A DNA stretch of 33,945 bases from an uncultured Clostridia bacterium (GTDB lineage Bacteria > Bacillota > Clostridia > TANB77 > CAG-508): assembly GCA_944386195.1 (NCBI GenBank), contig CALXAD010000022.1, positions 1-33,945 of the forward strand, written 5' to 3'. The notes beneath the pieces were generated by a model. It was not told the DNA's origin. It searched no databases and saw only the letters and a list, made by a program, of their open reading frames with translations. This document shows positions 1 to 8,958 of the stretch, piece by piece. The position numbers and the translations under genes were made by a program. Positions within the stretch are counted from its first letter, which is position 1, and every line of letters starts with the position of its first letter.

Positions 1-1
1 A

Positions 2-547
2 GATTATAATTTTAATTATTCAAACTTTGGAGTTTCAGCATTAGGGTTGGTTTTAGAAAAAGTATATGATAAAAACTATAATGAATTATTAGAAGAATAT
101 TTGCAACAGCTAGATATGAATAATACAACTATTGCAACAGGGACAGGTAATTTAAGTGGATATTGGAAATGGAATGAAAATGATGGATATAATCCATCTG
201 GAGCAATTATTTCTAATATTGAAGATATGTCAAAATATTTAGAAACATTAATTACATCTGATGAAAATTATGTAATAAATGTAGCAGAGCCATTAACAGA
301 CATAAATGTAGAAAATGAAATTTATAATATGCTTGATGTAAATATTGATAGTGTGGGAATGACATGGATGATTGATAACAAGAACAATATCATTTGGCAT
401 AATGGCTCTACCACAAATTTCAATAGTTATATTGGATTTAATAGAAAAAAGAAAATAGGAGTTGTGGTTTTGTCAAATATATCTCCACAAAAAGATATTA
501 ATATGACTTTAATAGGAAATAAAATAATGCATGAACTATTATATTAG
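2..547 (+). CDS. Serine hydrolase, beta-lactamase-like family, C-terminal part (5' end outside window)
   Basis: The frame is open from base 2, so this is the last 181 residues of a longer protein. It opens with a Tyr-Ser-Asn motif followed by FGVSALG, the YxN element of class C beta-lactamase/penicillin-binding-like hydrolases. Near the C-terminus is a His-Asn-Gly-Ser box (WHNGSTTNF), which occupies the place of the KTG/HxG motif, followed by a strand ending VVVLSN. The Ser-x-x-Lys nucleophile motif would lie upstream of the window. Such proteins are usually exported and act on peptidoglycan peptides, esters or beta-lactams, and the substrate cannot be told from this part. No downstream partner gene is evident. 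Confidence 0.85.
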   Translation, partial: DYNFNYSNFGVSALGLVLEKVYDKNYNELLEEYLQQLDMNNTTIATGTGNLSGYWKWNENDGYNPSGAIISNIEDMSKYLETLITSDENYVINVAEPLTDINVENEIYNMLDVNIDSVGMTWMIDNKNNIIWHNGSTTNFNSYIGFNRKKKIGVVVLSNISPQKDINMTLIGNKIMHELLY

Positions 548-606
548 CCAAAATAGTTAATTGAAATTAATTTTAAGAAAATATAAAATAGAAGGGAAAA
601 TTTAAA

Positions 607-810
607 ATGAACAAACTAAAAGCAGGAATTTGCTTGATAATTTTAGGAAATATACTATATTTAGCATATATTTTTTTTACTGGTAATGAAGTGAGTTCGT
701 TTGGAGAATTTACTCAAGGATTATTACTAGGATTATCAGTAGGTACTAATTTAGTAGGAATAATATTATCTATTATTTATATATCAAAAGAAAATAAATT
801 AGAAAAATAA
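607..810 (+). CDS. Small membrane protein of unknown function
   Basis: This 67-residue protein has two hydrophobic segments (about residues 5-25 and 36-60), a short loop between them and a charged tail ending KENKLEK. An RBS-like AGAAGGG lies about 10 nt upstream of the ATG. I recognise no family. The start is the only ATG near a plausible RBS. It follows the serine hydrolase by about 60 bases and could be cotranscribed. It is probably real, given the coherent two-helix topology and clean stop, but no function can be assigned. Confidence 0.6.
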   Translation: MNKLKAGICLIILGNILYLAYIFFTGNEVSSFGEFTQGLLLGLSVGTNLVGIILSIIYISKENKLEK

Positions 811-910
811 ATCTTTAATAAAATAGGTAAAAAAACAACGTTGCACAGAAAAATAAAGACATAATAAATAGACCTTAATAAAAAGGTTAAATGGTAATAT
901 ATGTAAATGA

Positions 911-1102
911 TTAATTGCCGTCGTAAGTGTATTCAATACCAGTGTATCCGACGAAATAAACAGGTTTCATTAAGCCACCACACTTTTCACAATCAAACAT
1001 AGGAGGATAAGAAGAATCACCAGGGTCAGTCATATCCATTTGAAGAACAATTTTAGTAGGAATTTTTTCATGACATTTGCAGTTAGTACAAATTGGGGAC
1101 AA
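911..1102 (-). CDS. Small zinc-ribbon-like protein or N-terminally truncated remnant
   Basis: This minus-strand frame of about 63 codons carries two CxxC pairs, one in CTNC near the N-terminus and one in CEKC about 30 residues later, followed by GGLMKPVYF and a GIEYTYDGN terminus. That spacing looks like a treble-clef or zinc-ribbon fold. The only start is a TTG with no RBS, and the frame stays open upstream into sequence used by an EVE-like fragment on the other strand. The true N-terminus may therefore have been lost at a junction near 1075-1102. No neighbour suggests a role. It may be a real gene or a fragment of a decayed mobile element. Confidence 0.4.
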   Translation of the reverse strand: MSPICTNCKCHEKIPTKIVLQMDMTDPGDSSYPPMFDCEKCGGLMKPVYFVGYTGIEYTYDGN

Positions 1103-1375
1103 GTAAGAGGTGCTAAAAAAGGAGACTACATATATATTTATCTTGCAAAGCCATATTCAGCAATTTTATATAAATGTCAAATAACCAATATAAATATTCC
1201 ATACAAGTTTGAAAACGAAAATTTAAAAATAACAAAGGCAATGGAAATGAAAGTTTTAGAAAGATATGGTGAAAAGGAATATCCATTTAGTAAATTGAAA
1301 GAATATGGAGTAAATTTTTTTAGAGGTTCAGTAAAAATGCCTACTGGGTTAAGAAAAGAAATGAATGCTAATTAA
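1040..1375 (+). pseudogene. EVE/PUA-like domain remnant, 5' end missing
   Basis: From about residue 16 the frame reads NWGQVRGAKKGDYIYIYL, then PYSAILYKC and VNFFRGSVKMPTGL. This resembles the GDxVYIYxxxPYxAIxYKC core of EVE/PUA-fold modules, which bind modified bases and often sit in restriction or antiphage proteins. The first residues overlap a minus-strand zinc-ribbon frame and do not look like this domain. No RBS precedes any start and no effector domain follows. I read it as a truncated gene whose upstream part was lost by rearrangement. The family assignment rests on motif resemblance only. Confidence 0.5.
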
Positions 1376-1836
1376 AAGTGTAAGAGAAAGTTTAAGGATT
1401 AGTACAAATTACAAGTTATTGAATCAATGAACATATAAACTAAATCATGTTTCAGTTAAAGAATATTCGACTCTTGGAGGAATTTTTACATATACTTTTT
1501 TTACAATAGATGGGATCAAAAAATAATGCAACAAAATATGCAAAAAAATTAAAACAAGTATAATTTGTAAAAAACACTACACAAAAATAAAAAAATGTGA
1601 TAAAATACTTGTAGTGTTGTTTAAAAATTGGATAAATTTAGCAACAAAACAATCTGTTTACATAAAAAACAATGTGAAATTTCTGGCACAATTTTGGCAC
1701 AATTCGTTCAATAAAGAACCTCGAAACCCTATATAAATCAACAAAGAACAATAAAGAAATTTCACTTGATGTTTATATGATAGAACAGCCGAAAGTGGCT
1801 TAAATACTGAAAAAAATTGAGAAGGAGGAATTAAAA
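1376..1836. other. Gene-free stretch upstream of yebC; possible decayed mobile-element DNA
   Basis: No convincing gene lies here. AACACTAC (1573-1580) and GTAGTGTT (1611-1618) form a perfect inverted repeat around an AT-rich loop, a possible operator or hairpin. A tandem GGCACAATT pair lies at 1685-1704. Read on the minus strand, 1680-1740 gives Asn-Glu-Leu-Cys-Gln-Asn-Cys, reminiscent of the C-terminus of tyrosine integrases, which would fit an old integration boundary, but this is weak. The yebC RBS (GAAGGAGG) lies near the right end. No clear consensus promoter is visible. Confidence 0.4.
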
Positions 1837-2557
1837 ATGAGTCGGACATAGTAAATGGCACAATATACAAGCAAAGAAAGGAAAAGCAGATGCAGCAAGA
1901 GGAAAGGTATTTACAAAATTAGGTAGAGAATTAGTAATTGCAGTAAAAGAAGGAGGACCAGAACCTGAAAGCAATTCAAAATTAAGAAATGTAATAGCAA
2001 AATGTAAGGCAGCAAATATGCCAAATGATACAATAAATAATGCATTAAAGAAAGCTTCAGCAAGTAATGAAAATTATGAAGAAATAACATATGAAGGTTA
2101 TGGACCAAACGGAGTAGCTATAATTGTTGAAGCAGCAACAGATAATAAAAATAGAACAGCAGCAGATGTAAGACATGTATTTGATAGGGCAGGAGGAAAC
2201 TTAGGAACATCAGGATGTGTATCATATCTGTTTAACAAAAAAGGAGTTTTAGTAATAGATAAAGAAGAAACTTCAATGGATGAAGATGAATTAATGATGC
2301 TTGCTATTGATGCAGGAGCAGAAGATTTTAAAACTCTAGATGATGTTTATGAAATTACAACAGATCCAGTAAACTTTGGAGAAGTAAGAGAAAAATTAGA
2401 AGAAGCAGGATTAGAGTTCATAGAAGCAGATGTTCAAATGGTACCAACAACAACAGTAAAATTAGATGAAAAAGGTACTGAAAGAATGGAAAAATTAATA
2501 GAAAATCTAGAAGATTTAGATGATGTTGCAAATATTTATCATAATTGGGAAGAATAA
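1837..2557 (+). CDS. yebC: YebC/PmpR (TACO1) family protein, interrupted by a +1 shift at codon 3
   Basis: YebC-family proteins act as translation factors relieving ribosome stalls and have also been described as transcription regulators. After ATG AGT, the gene has an in-frame CGG and then stops (TAG TAA). Skipping one C (1843) restores the conserved start [20 protein letters not shown] and a full protein of 239 residues, the normal family length. A strong RBS (GAAGGAGG) sits about 8 nt before the ATG. The first ATG in the long frame is only at 2018, which would remove the whole conserved N-terminal domain, so the shift is needed for a functional product. The same CGG event occurs twice in uvrA. 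It is either programmed frameshifting or sequence error. Confidence 0.9.
1843..1846 (+). other. +1 frameshift site CGGA in yebC
   Basis: The zero-frame reading is ATG AGT CGG ACA TAG. The conserved protein requires ATG AGT (C) GGA CAT AGT, with glycine at position 3. The C cannot be placed elsewhere by shifting along a homopolymer. CGG is not used as an in-frame codon in any other intact gene of this window. Confidence 0.8.
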
Positions 2558-2594
2558 TAAAAATATTTAATATTTTTTACGGGGGATAAAATTT

Positions 2595-4235
2595 ATGAAT
2601 AAAAATAAAAGCACATTGATAATTAAAATTTTAATAATACTATTTATAGTTATCTTGTTAATAGTTGCAGGGCTTATTGTATATTTATCAACAGATTTAT
2701 TTAAAAGTAATAAAACTTTATTTATTAAAAATGCTAGTCAAATTTTAGGAAAAGAAAATAGTTTTATAGAGGATAATGTAATAAACCATTACGAAAAAAT
2801 AATGCAAACGCCATTTCAAAATGAATCTACACTTAGTTTTAACATAACAGGAGGAGATGCACAACAAGCACAAAGAGTTAGCCAAACTAATGTTACTTCT
2901 AATGGTCAGATTGATATAAAAAATAAAAGTTTTGATGAAAATTTAAGTATTAATTATTCACCAGAAGTAACACTTCCATACGAGTTGAGGATGAAAAATG
3001 GATTGTTTGGTTATAAACAAGAACAATATATTAGTAGTAAATTTATTGTAGATGATAGAAATAGTACAAGTACATCTAATAACAATAATAATACTGCACA
3101 AAACATAACAACAGAAGATATAAAAGCTATTTTTGAAAAATATATAGAGATTATATTTTCATCACTAACTGATGATAAATTTTCTAAAGAAGAAAGTGAT
3201 AGTAATACTATTTATAAATTAACATTAACAAATACAGATTTAATTAATATAGAAAAATCAGTATTACAAACTTTAAAAGATGATAGTGAAACACTAGGAA
3301 AATTAGGATTAGATGCTAGTGAAATAGAAAGCACATTAAATGATATAGAAAATGAAAGTCAAGAAAATAGTGATAAAACTACAGAAATTAACTTATACAA
3401 ACAAAATGAAAATTTAACAAAAATAGAATTCATAAATGAAAATATTAATGTTTCATTAGAAAAAACAGTAGAAAATAATAATATACAATATAAAATATTA
3501 TTAGGAAATGAAAAAGGTAATCTTGTAAAAATTGATTTATCATATAGTGGATTAGCAAGTCAAGAAGAGGAAGCAAATATTGTATTACAATTAAACTCAC
3601 AAAATAGTAGTAGCAGTTCATCAGCAAGTAATATTTCATATACTCTAAATAATAAAGTAAGTTTTATGGATAATTGTAATATAGAAGATTTCAATGATAA
3701 TAATGCAATTATTTTTAGTAAATATGATGAAGAACAGATAGATAGTTTAACAGATTCTATAAATGAGAGAATGACACAAGTAAATGAAATGCAAATGGAA
3801 GAGTTAGGAATAGATGTCTCACAAAATCCATTAGGAATAATGACTATGCCATTAGCAATTTTTATAGTTGGACAAGCAGCAACTACTGTAGATAATACTG
3901 CTTTACAACAAGCAGATGTAACAGCATATAATCAAAAATTCGAACTTTATGAAGGAACAAATATACAAGGAACTACAGTAAGAGGACTATTAACAACTAT
4001 TTCTAACAATAATGGATTACAAGACTCATCATCACAATCAAGTAGTACAAATATGAATTTTAGTAATTCTTATAAAATAGAAGAGATTAATTTTAATGGA
4101 GAAGAATACGAAGTAAATCAACAAAATATAGCAGCTTTAAAAGATGAAGTAGTAGCAGAAAATTATTATAGAGTAGAATTTGAAAAAGACCCAAATTCAG
4201 GAAGAATATATAGGGCAGTTATAAATCAAAAATAA
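2595..4235 (+). CDS. Membrane-anchored exported protein of unknown function
   Basis: This 546-residue protein has one N-terminal hydrophobic anchor (about residues 8-31) after a short Lys/Asn-rich start, so the rest should face outside. The exported part is rich in Asn, Ser and Thr, with low-complexity runs (around residues 155-170, 335-345 and 470-485) that look like linkers between beta-rich segments. No lipobox, sortase motif or catalytic motif is visible, and I recognise no family with confidence. A GGGGGAT RBS precedes the ATG. A hairpin terminator at 4254-4293 closes the unit before spoIIIA. Confidence 0.8.
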   Translation: MNKNKSTLIIKILIILFIVILLIVAGLIVYLSTDLFKSNKTLFIKNASQILGKENSFIEDNVINHYEKIMQTPFQNESTLSFNITGGDAQQAQRVSQTNVTSNGQIDIKNKSFDENLSINYSPEVTLPYELRMKNGLFGYKQEQYISSKFIVDDRNSTSTSNNNNNTAQNITTEDIKAIFEKYIEIIFSSLTDDKFSKEESDSNTIYKLTLTNTDLINIEKSVLQTLKDDSETLGKLGLDASEIESTLNDIENESQENSDKTTEINLYKQNENLTKIEFINENINVSLEKTVENNNIQYKILLGNEKGNLVKIDLSYSGLASQEEEANIVLQLNSQNSSSSSSASNISYTLNNKVSFMDNCNIEDFNDNNAIIFSKYDEEQIDSLTDSINERMTQVNEMQMEELGIDVSQNPLGIMTMPLAIFIVGQAATTVDNTALQQADVTAYNQKFELYEGTNIQGTTVRGLLTTISNNNGLQDSSSQSSSTNMNFSNSYKIEEINFNGEEYEVNQQNIAALKDEVVAENYYRVEFEKDPNSGRIYRAVINQK

Positions 4236-4253
4236 TAGTTCTAAAATAAAAAG

Positions 4254-4293
4254 AGAAGCATATATTAATATAAAATATAGGCTTCTTTTTTTG
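4254..4293 (+). terminator. Rho-independent terminator before spoIIIA
   Basis: AGAAGC (4254-4259) pairs with GCTTCT (4281-4286), with further AT pairs (ATAT/ATAT) in the loop, followed by a run of T residues. It separates the exported-protein gene from the spoIIIA operon. Confidence 0.75.
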
Positions 4294-4329
4294 TGCTTAA
4301 AAATTTAGAAGGAGGAACTTAAAGTATAT

Positions 4330-5199
4330 TTGAAAAGTTTAGAAGAATTAATAAAATATTTTCCAATAAATATATATAATCTTTTAAATAATACAATAAA
4401 CCAAAATAAAAAAATAGAAGAAGAACTACAAGAAATACGAATTAGATGCAACAGACCAATTATTTTAAGACTAAGAAATGTGGAAGTTTTAATAGAATAT
4501 AACATTTCACAAAAAGAAATTTTACAGACATTAGAAAAATTATGTGAAAACTCAATTTATGCATATAAAAATCAAATATGTGAAGGTTTTATTACTGTAA
4601 AAGGCGGTCATAGAGTAGGTATAACAGGTTCGGCAGTAATAGAAAATGGTAAAATAATAAATATTAAATATATAACAAGTTTAAATTTTAGAATAGCAAG
4701 AGAAATAATAGGATGTAGTAGAAAAATTCTAGGACAAGTAATAGATGTAAAAGAAAATACAATAAATAATACATTAATAGTATCACCACCTGGAAAAGGT
4801 AAAACAACAATTTTAAGAGATTTAATAAGAAATATAAGTAATGGAGTAGAAGAATTGGGCTTTAGAGGAAAAAATTGTTGTATAGTAGATGAAAGAGGAG
4901 AAATAGCAGCAATGTATCAGGGAGTACCACAAAATGATGTAGGTATAAGAACAGATGTAATAGAAAATATATCAAAAGCAAAAGGAATGAAAATGTTAAT
5001 TAGGTCTATGGCACCAGAAGTAATAGCATGTGATGAAATAGGTTCGAAAGAAGATGTAGAAGCAATAAAAGAAGCACTTATTTCAGGTGTAAAAGGAATA
5101 TTTACAATGCATGGAAGAACTTTAGAAGATATAAAGAAAAATAAAGGTATAAATGAATTAATAGAAAATAAACAAATAGAAAAAATAATCTTTATATAA
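4330..5199 (+). CDS. spoIIIAA: Stage III sporulation protein AA, secretion-type ATPase
   Basis: This is the mother-cell ATPase of the SpoIIIA-SpoIIQ channel, related to PilB/VirB11 secretion ATPases, which supports forespore gene expression after engulfment. The 289-residue protein has Walker A PPGKGKTT at 153-160 and a Walker B-like CCIVDERGE at 183-191, then EVIACDEIG. The start is TTG with GGAGG at 4311-4315, a rather long spacing of 14 nt; no other start fits the frame. It is first in a same-strand run AA-AH in canonical order. A SigE-type promoter would be expected in sporulating cells, but I could not identify one by eye. Confidence 0.95.
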   Translation: MKSLEELIKYFPINIYNLLNNTINQNKKIEEELQEIRIRCNRPIILRLRNVEVLIEYNISQKEILQTLEKLCENSIYAYKNQICEGFITVKGGHRVGITGSAVIENGKIINIKYITSLNFRIAREIIGCSRKILGQVIDVKENTINNTLIVSPPGKGKTTILRDLIRNISNGVEELGFRGKNCCIVDERGEIAAMYQGVPQNDVGIRTDVIENISKAKGMKMLIRSMAPEVIACDEIGSKEDVEAIKEALISGVKGIFTMHGRTLEDIKKNKGINELIENKQIEKIIFI

Positions 5200-5259
5200 A
5201 AATAGTTCTAAATATAAATAAGATGAATATAATATTAAAAATAGAAAGGACAAGATATT

Positions 5260-5769
5260 ATGCAATTAATAAAATATTTTATATTATTTTTAATATTAAT
5301 TTTAGCAACAATGATAGGAAGATTCTTATCTAAAAAATATGTATATAGACTAGAAGAGTTAGAGGATATAAAAAACGCATTAAACATATTAAAAAGTAAA
5401 ATAAAATTTACATATGAACCTATACCAGAGATTTTTGAAGAGATTTCCAAAACATCAAGTAGAAATATAAGTGAATTATTTAAAACGGCAAAAATTAAAA
5501 TGAATGATTTAACAGCTAATGAAGCATGGGAAGAAGCAATAGAAGAATCACAAAATAATTTAAAAAAAGAGGACAAGGATGTATTAAAAACTTTATCAAA
5601 ATTATTAGGACAAACTGATGCCGAAGGTCAAATAAGCCAAATAGAAATAACAGAGAATTTTCTCGAGAGTAAAATACAAGAAGCAATGGAAGAAAAAAAG
5701 AAAAATGAAAAACTTTATACAAGATTAGGAACAATTATGGGACTTACAATAGTAATAATTCTATGTTAA
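5260..5769 (+). CDS. spoIIIAB: Stage III sporulation protein AB
   Basis: This 169-residue membrane protein has an N-terminal hydrophobic segment (about 3-20), a soluble region containing DAEGQISQIE, and a hydrophobic C-terminal end (about 154-169). That topology is typical of SpoIIIAB, which resembles GspF-type platform components of secretion systems. It lies between the AA ATPase and the small AC protein in the standard order. The RBS AGAAAGGA lies about 10 nt upstream. The 60-bp gap from spoIIIAA contains no terminator. Confidence 0.92.
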   Translation: MQLIKYFILFLILILATMIGRFLSKKYVYRLEELEDIKNALNILKSKIKFTYEPIPEIFEEISKTSSRNISELFKTAKIKMNDLTANEAWEEAIEESQNNLKKEDKDVLKTLSKLLGQTDAEGQISQIEITENFLESKIQEAMEEKKKNEKLYTRLGTIMGLTIVIILC

Positions 5770-5818
5770 AACTCTAAAGCTTGAAATAAAAAATAAATGA
5801 AAATAACAGGAGGTTAAT

Positions 5819-6013
5819 ATGGATATAAACTTATTATTTAAAATAGCGGCAATTGGGATATTAGTAGCTGTTTTATATCAAGTTTTAGTAAGAGCAGGAA
5901 GAGAAGACCAAGCAATGATGACAACATTAGCAGGATTAATAATAGTATTAACAATGGTAATAAAAGAAATAAGCGGATTGTTTGATACAGTAAGAACAAT
6001 ATTTAACTTATAA
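5819..6013 (+). CDS. spoIIIAC: Stage III sporulation protein AC
   Basis: This 64-residue, almost wholly hydrophobic protein has two membrane helices separated by a short charged loop containing RAGREDQA, the expected size and pattern for SpoIIIAC. It starts after an AGGAGG-type RBS. Together with AD it is thought to form part of the inner-membrane base of the feeding channel. Confidence 0.93.
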   Translation: MDINLLFKIAAIGILVAVLYQVLVRAGREDQAMMTTLAGLIIVLTMVIKEISGLFDTVRTIFNL

Positions 6014-6027
6014 AAGGAAAAAAGAAA

Positions 6028-6414
6028 ATGGATATTATAAAAATTATAGGAATTGCATTTATTGCTGTTATTATTATAGTTTTATTAAAACAATATAGAC
6101 CAGAGTTTGCAATATATATTAGTTTACTTACAGGTGTATTAATATTTTTACTAATTATAGATGATTTAAGTGGGATAATTAATTTATTAAATTCTCTTGC
6201 AAATAAGGTATCAATTAATGCAAGTTTCTTAGCATTGCTAATAAAAATAACAGGAATAGCATTTTTATCTGAATTTGCAGTAAGTATATGTAAAGATGCA
6301 GGAGAAGGAGCTATTGCAAGTAAAATAGAAATAGGAACTAAAATTATTATTATATCTATGTCAATACCAATTATTTCAAGTTTACTAGAAATAATTTTAG
6401 AGGTATTGCCATAA
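6028..6414 (+). CDS. spoIIIAD: Stage III sporulation protein AD
   Basis: This 128-residue protein with about four membrane helices begins 14 nt after spoIIIAC. The segment FAVSICKDAGEGAIASKIE is characteristic of SpoIIIAD. Spacing and order indicate translation from the spoIIIA polycistronic message. No defects are seen. Confidence 0.94.
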   Translation: MDIIKIIGIAFIAVIIIVLLKQYRPEFAIYISLLTGVLIFLLIIDDLSGIINLLNSLANKVSINASFLALLIKITGIAFLSEFAVSICKDAGEGAIASKIEIGTKIIIISMSIPIISSLLEIILEVLP

Positions 6415-6432
6415 TAAAAGAAGGAAGTACAA

Positions 6433-7620
6433 ATGAAAAAACAAAGAATATTAATTAAAAATTTTAATAAAATAATTATATTAATAATTCTTTTTATTAT
6501 GTTAATACAATTAAAGTCATTTGGTGTAACAGATGATGAAACAAATGAACAAACTTTAAAAGGTCAACAAGAAGAATTTAAAATAGAAGATTTTATAGAA
6601 AGTAGTAAAGAATATGGAGGAGATTTTTTTGAAGGATTAGACATAAATGAAATGTTAAATGATGCAATAAAAGGAAATGTGGATAATAATACTTTAGTAG
6701 AAAAAATATGGAATCTTTTAGGAAATGAAGTAACAACTAGTATAAAAAGTATGGTTAGTATTCTGGTTATAATTATAATACATTCAATATTAAAAGCAGT
6801 AAGTGAAAGTTTAGAAAATGATGGAATTTCAAAAATAATATATTATGTACAATATATTTTAATAGTAACAATAATTATGGGAAATTTCTCAGATATTATA
6901 AAATTAGTACAAGATACAAGTAATAATTTAGTTGGATTTATGAATATATTAGTACCTCTTTTAATTTCACTTATGATGTATACAGGCAGTATAACAACAA
7001 GTACTGTATTAGAACCAATCATATTGTTTTTAATAAACTTTGTAGGAAATCTAATTCAAACAATTATAATTCCACTAGTTTTAGTAGCAACAAGTTTAAT
7101 TGTTATTTCAAAAATATCAGACCAAGTGCAAGTAGATAAATTAGCTAAATTTTTAAAATCAGGAATTGTATGGTTTTTAGGAATTGTTTTAACAATATTT
7201 GTAGGTGTAATTTCATTAGAAGGAACACTTTCAAGTAGTGTAGATGGAATAACATCAAAAACAACAAAAGCAGTTGTAAGTTCTGCAATACCAGTAGTAG
7301 GAAAAATTTTAGGAGATGCAGTAGATACAGTATTAGGATGTGGAATAATATTAAAAAATGCAGTTGGAATAATTGGAGTTATAGTCATTATAGGAATTTG
7401 TATAATACCGATATTAAAACTTGGAATTTTAACAATAATATATAAATTATTAGCAACATTAACACAAGCAATAGCAGATAAAAAAATAACAAGTTTATTA
7501 GATGAAACAGGAGATGTATTTAAAATTTTTCTTGGTATATTATCAGCACTATCTGTTATGTTAATAGTAGGAACTGCAATAGTTGTAAGAATGTCAAACA
7601 GTGCAATGATGTATAGGTAG
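6433..7620 (+). CDS. spoIIIAE: Stage III sporulation protein AE
   Basis: This 395-residue polytopic membrane protein is a normal length for SpoIIIAE. An N-terminal signal-like helix (about 12-28) is followed by a charged extracellular region and then about seven hydrophobic segments. The central segment around SSAIPVVGKILGDAVDTVLG is a conserved landmark of the family. It follows spoIIIAD by 18 nt with an AGAAGGA RBS. It forms the membrane core of the SpoIIIA complex in the mother-cell membrane around the forespore. Confidence 0.95.
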   Translation: MKKQRILIKNFNKIIILIILFIMLIQLKSFGVTDDETNEQTLKGQQEEFKIEDFIESSKEYGGDFFEGLDINEMLNDAIKGNVDNNTLVEKIWNLLGNEVTTSIKSMVSILVIIIIHSILKAVSESLENDGISKIIYYVQYILIVTIIMGNFSDIIKLVQDTSNNLVGFMNILVPLLISLMMYTGSITTSTVLEPIILFLINFVGNLIQTIIIPLVLVATSLIVISKISDQVQVDKLAKFLKSGIVWFLGIVLTIFVGVISLEGTLSSSVDGITSKTTKAVVSSAIPVVGKILGDAVDTVLGCGIILKNAVGIIGVIVIIGICIIPILKLGILTIIYKLLATLTQAIADKKITSLLDETGDVFKIFLGILSALSVMLIVGTAIVVRMSNSAMMYR

Positions 7621-7630
7621 GTAAAATAAA

Positions 7631-8326
7631 ATGATAGAGTTTTTAAGTTCATGGGCTAAAAGTTTGGGAGTAACGATTGTAATAGTATCTATTTTAGAAA
7701 TGTTACTTCCAAATAATAAAACTAAAAAATATATCAGAATGGTGCTAGGAATATTTGTAATATTTAATATAATATCACCATTTATTACAAATAAAGATAA
7801 ATTAAATTTTAATTCTATAGATATGGGTAATATAGGAAATATGAGTACATATGAAACAAGTAGCAGTCTGGATGACGAGGTTGTAAACCAAACAAGTATG
7901 GATGAAAGAATAGAAGATTTATATCAAGAAGAATTAGAAAAAGATATTACAAAAAAAGTAGAAGAAGAAGGATTTGAAGTAACTAATTGTAAAGTAGAAG
8001 CAAAAATACCAGATAAAAATAATCAAGAAAACGAAGAAGATACAGGAATAACAAAAATAGAATTAAAAATAGAAAAAAGCGATAAAAAAGAAGAAACAAA
8101 TAAAAGTACAGAAAATAAAATAGTAGAAGAAATACAAAAAATAAAAAAAGTGGATACTAGTATAAATGATAGCCAAACCAGCAATCAAGATGAAGAAAAT
8201 AATAATGAAGAAAACACAAATGAAGACATAAATAATTCTAAAGTAACAAAAAGTGATATTCAAAATATAAAGAAAATGCTTATAGAAGAATATGGGGTGA
8301 GTGAAAAATGTTTAGAGATAAACTAA
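7631..8326 (+). CDS. spoIIIAF: Stage III sporulation protein AF
   Basis: This 231-residue protein has two N-terminal membrane helices (about 8-24 and 36-54) and a long Glu/Lys/Asn-rich soluble domain that would face the intermembrane space. AF, AG and AH share a ring-building fold with secretion-system proteins. Its end overlaps the start of spoIIIAG by 19 nt, suggesting translational coupling. The acidic low-complexity stretch around residues 135-205 looks expanded. Confidence 0.9.
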   Translation: MIEFLSSWAKSLGVTIVIVSILEMLLPNNKTKKYIRMVLGIFVIFNIISPFITNKDKLNFNSIDMGNIGNMSTYETSSSLDDEVVNQTSMDERIEDLYQEELEKDITKKVEEEGFEVTNCKVEAKIPDKNNQENEEDTGITKIELKIEKSDKKEETNKSTENKIVEEIQKIKKVDTSINDSQTSNQDEENNNEENTNEDINNSKVTKSDIQNIKKMLIEEYGVSEKCLEIN

Positions 8327-8958
8327 AGAAGTTAGTTAATAAAACTGAAGAAGGAGAGCAGATAGGAAATGACAAAAGAAAAATAGAAAATTTGGTTTTT
8401 TTTATAGTTGTATTAATTATAACTATAGTAATAATTAATGTTATTTGGAATGGAAACGATAAAAAACAAAATAAAGAAATAACAAACGATACATCTAAGC
8501 AATTAGCAACAATTAATGGAAACAATACTAATCAAAATGTAGCTACATCTCAAAATGAAATGGAAAATACACAAGTTTTAGAAAAAAAGCTAGAAGATAT
8601 ATTATCAAAAATACAAGGAGTAGGAGAAGTTAGTGTATGTATAAATTACTCCGAATCTAGTGAAGTAGTTGCAATGTATAATGAAAACTCAAAAACAAGT
8701 ACCACAGAAGAAAGTGATGATTCAGGAGGAACAAGGAAAATAGAAGAAACAGATACACAAAAAGACGTAATATATCAAGAAAATGATGGAACGAAAACGC
8801 CAATTACAGCAAAAATAATAAAACCCAAAATAGAAGGAGCAATAATAACAGCACAAGGAGTAAATGATGCAAATGTAAAAAACAACATAATACAAGCAGT
8901 AGAAGCAGTAACAGGACTTGCAACGCATAAAATACAAGTATTTGAAATGTCTAAATGA
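8308..8958 (+). CDS. spoIIIAG: Stage III sporulation protein AG
   Basis: This 216-residue protein has one membrane anchor (about 29-47), a linker, and a ring-building domain containing ILSKIQGVGEVSVCINY and GAIITAQGVNDANVKNNI. In known systems SpoIIIAG forms the large ring between the two membranes. The stop codon TGA (8956-8958) lies inside the left arm of a 101-bp palindromic repeat, so the extreme C-terminus and stop may have been shaped by insertion of that element. The GGGGTGAG upstream of the ATG lies within spoIIIAF. Confidence 0.94.
   Translation: MFRDKLKKLVNKTEEGEQIGNDKRKIENLVFFIVVLIITIVIINVIWNGNDKKQNKEITNDTSKQLATINGNNTNQNVATSQNEMENTQVLEKKLEDILSKIQGVGEVSVCINYSESSEVVAMYNENSKTSTTEESDDSGGTRKIEETDTQKDVIYQENDGTKTPITAKIIKPKIEGAIITAQGVNDANVKNNIIQAVEAVTGLATHKIQVFEMSK

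Noticed and set aside
1089..1102. AAATTGGGGAC near 1091 as a further copy of the GGGGAC repeat
   Set aside because: The match is only about 10 bases with no palindromic arms, and it is explained as coding sequence (Asn-Trp-Gly-Gln) of the EVE-like fragment.
7056..7652. Long minus-strand open frame opposite spoIIIAE
   Set aside because: It is a shadow of the real gene, with no RBS and no family features.
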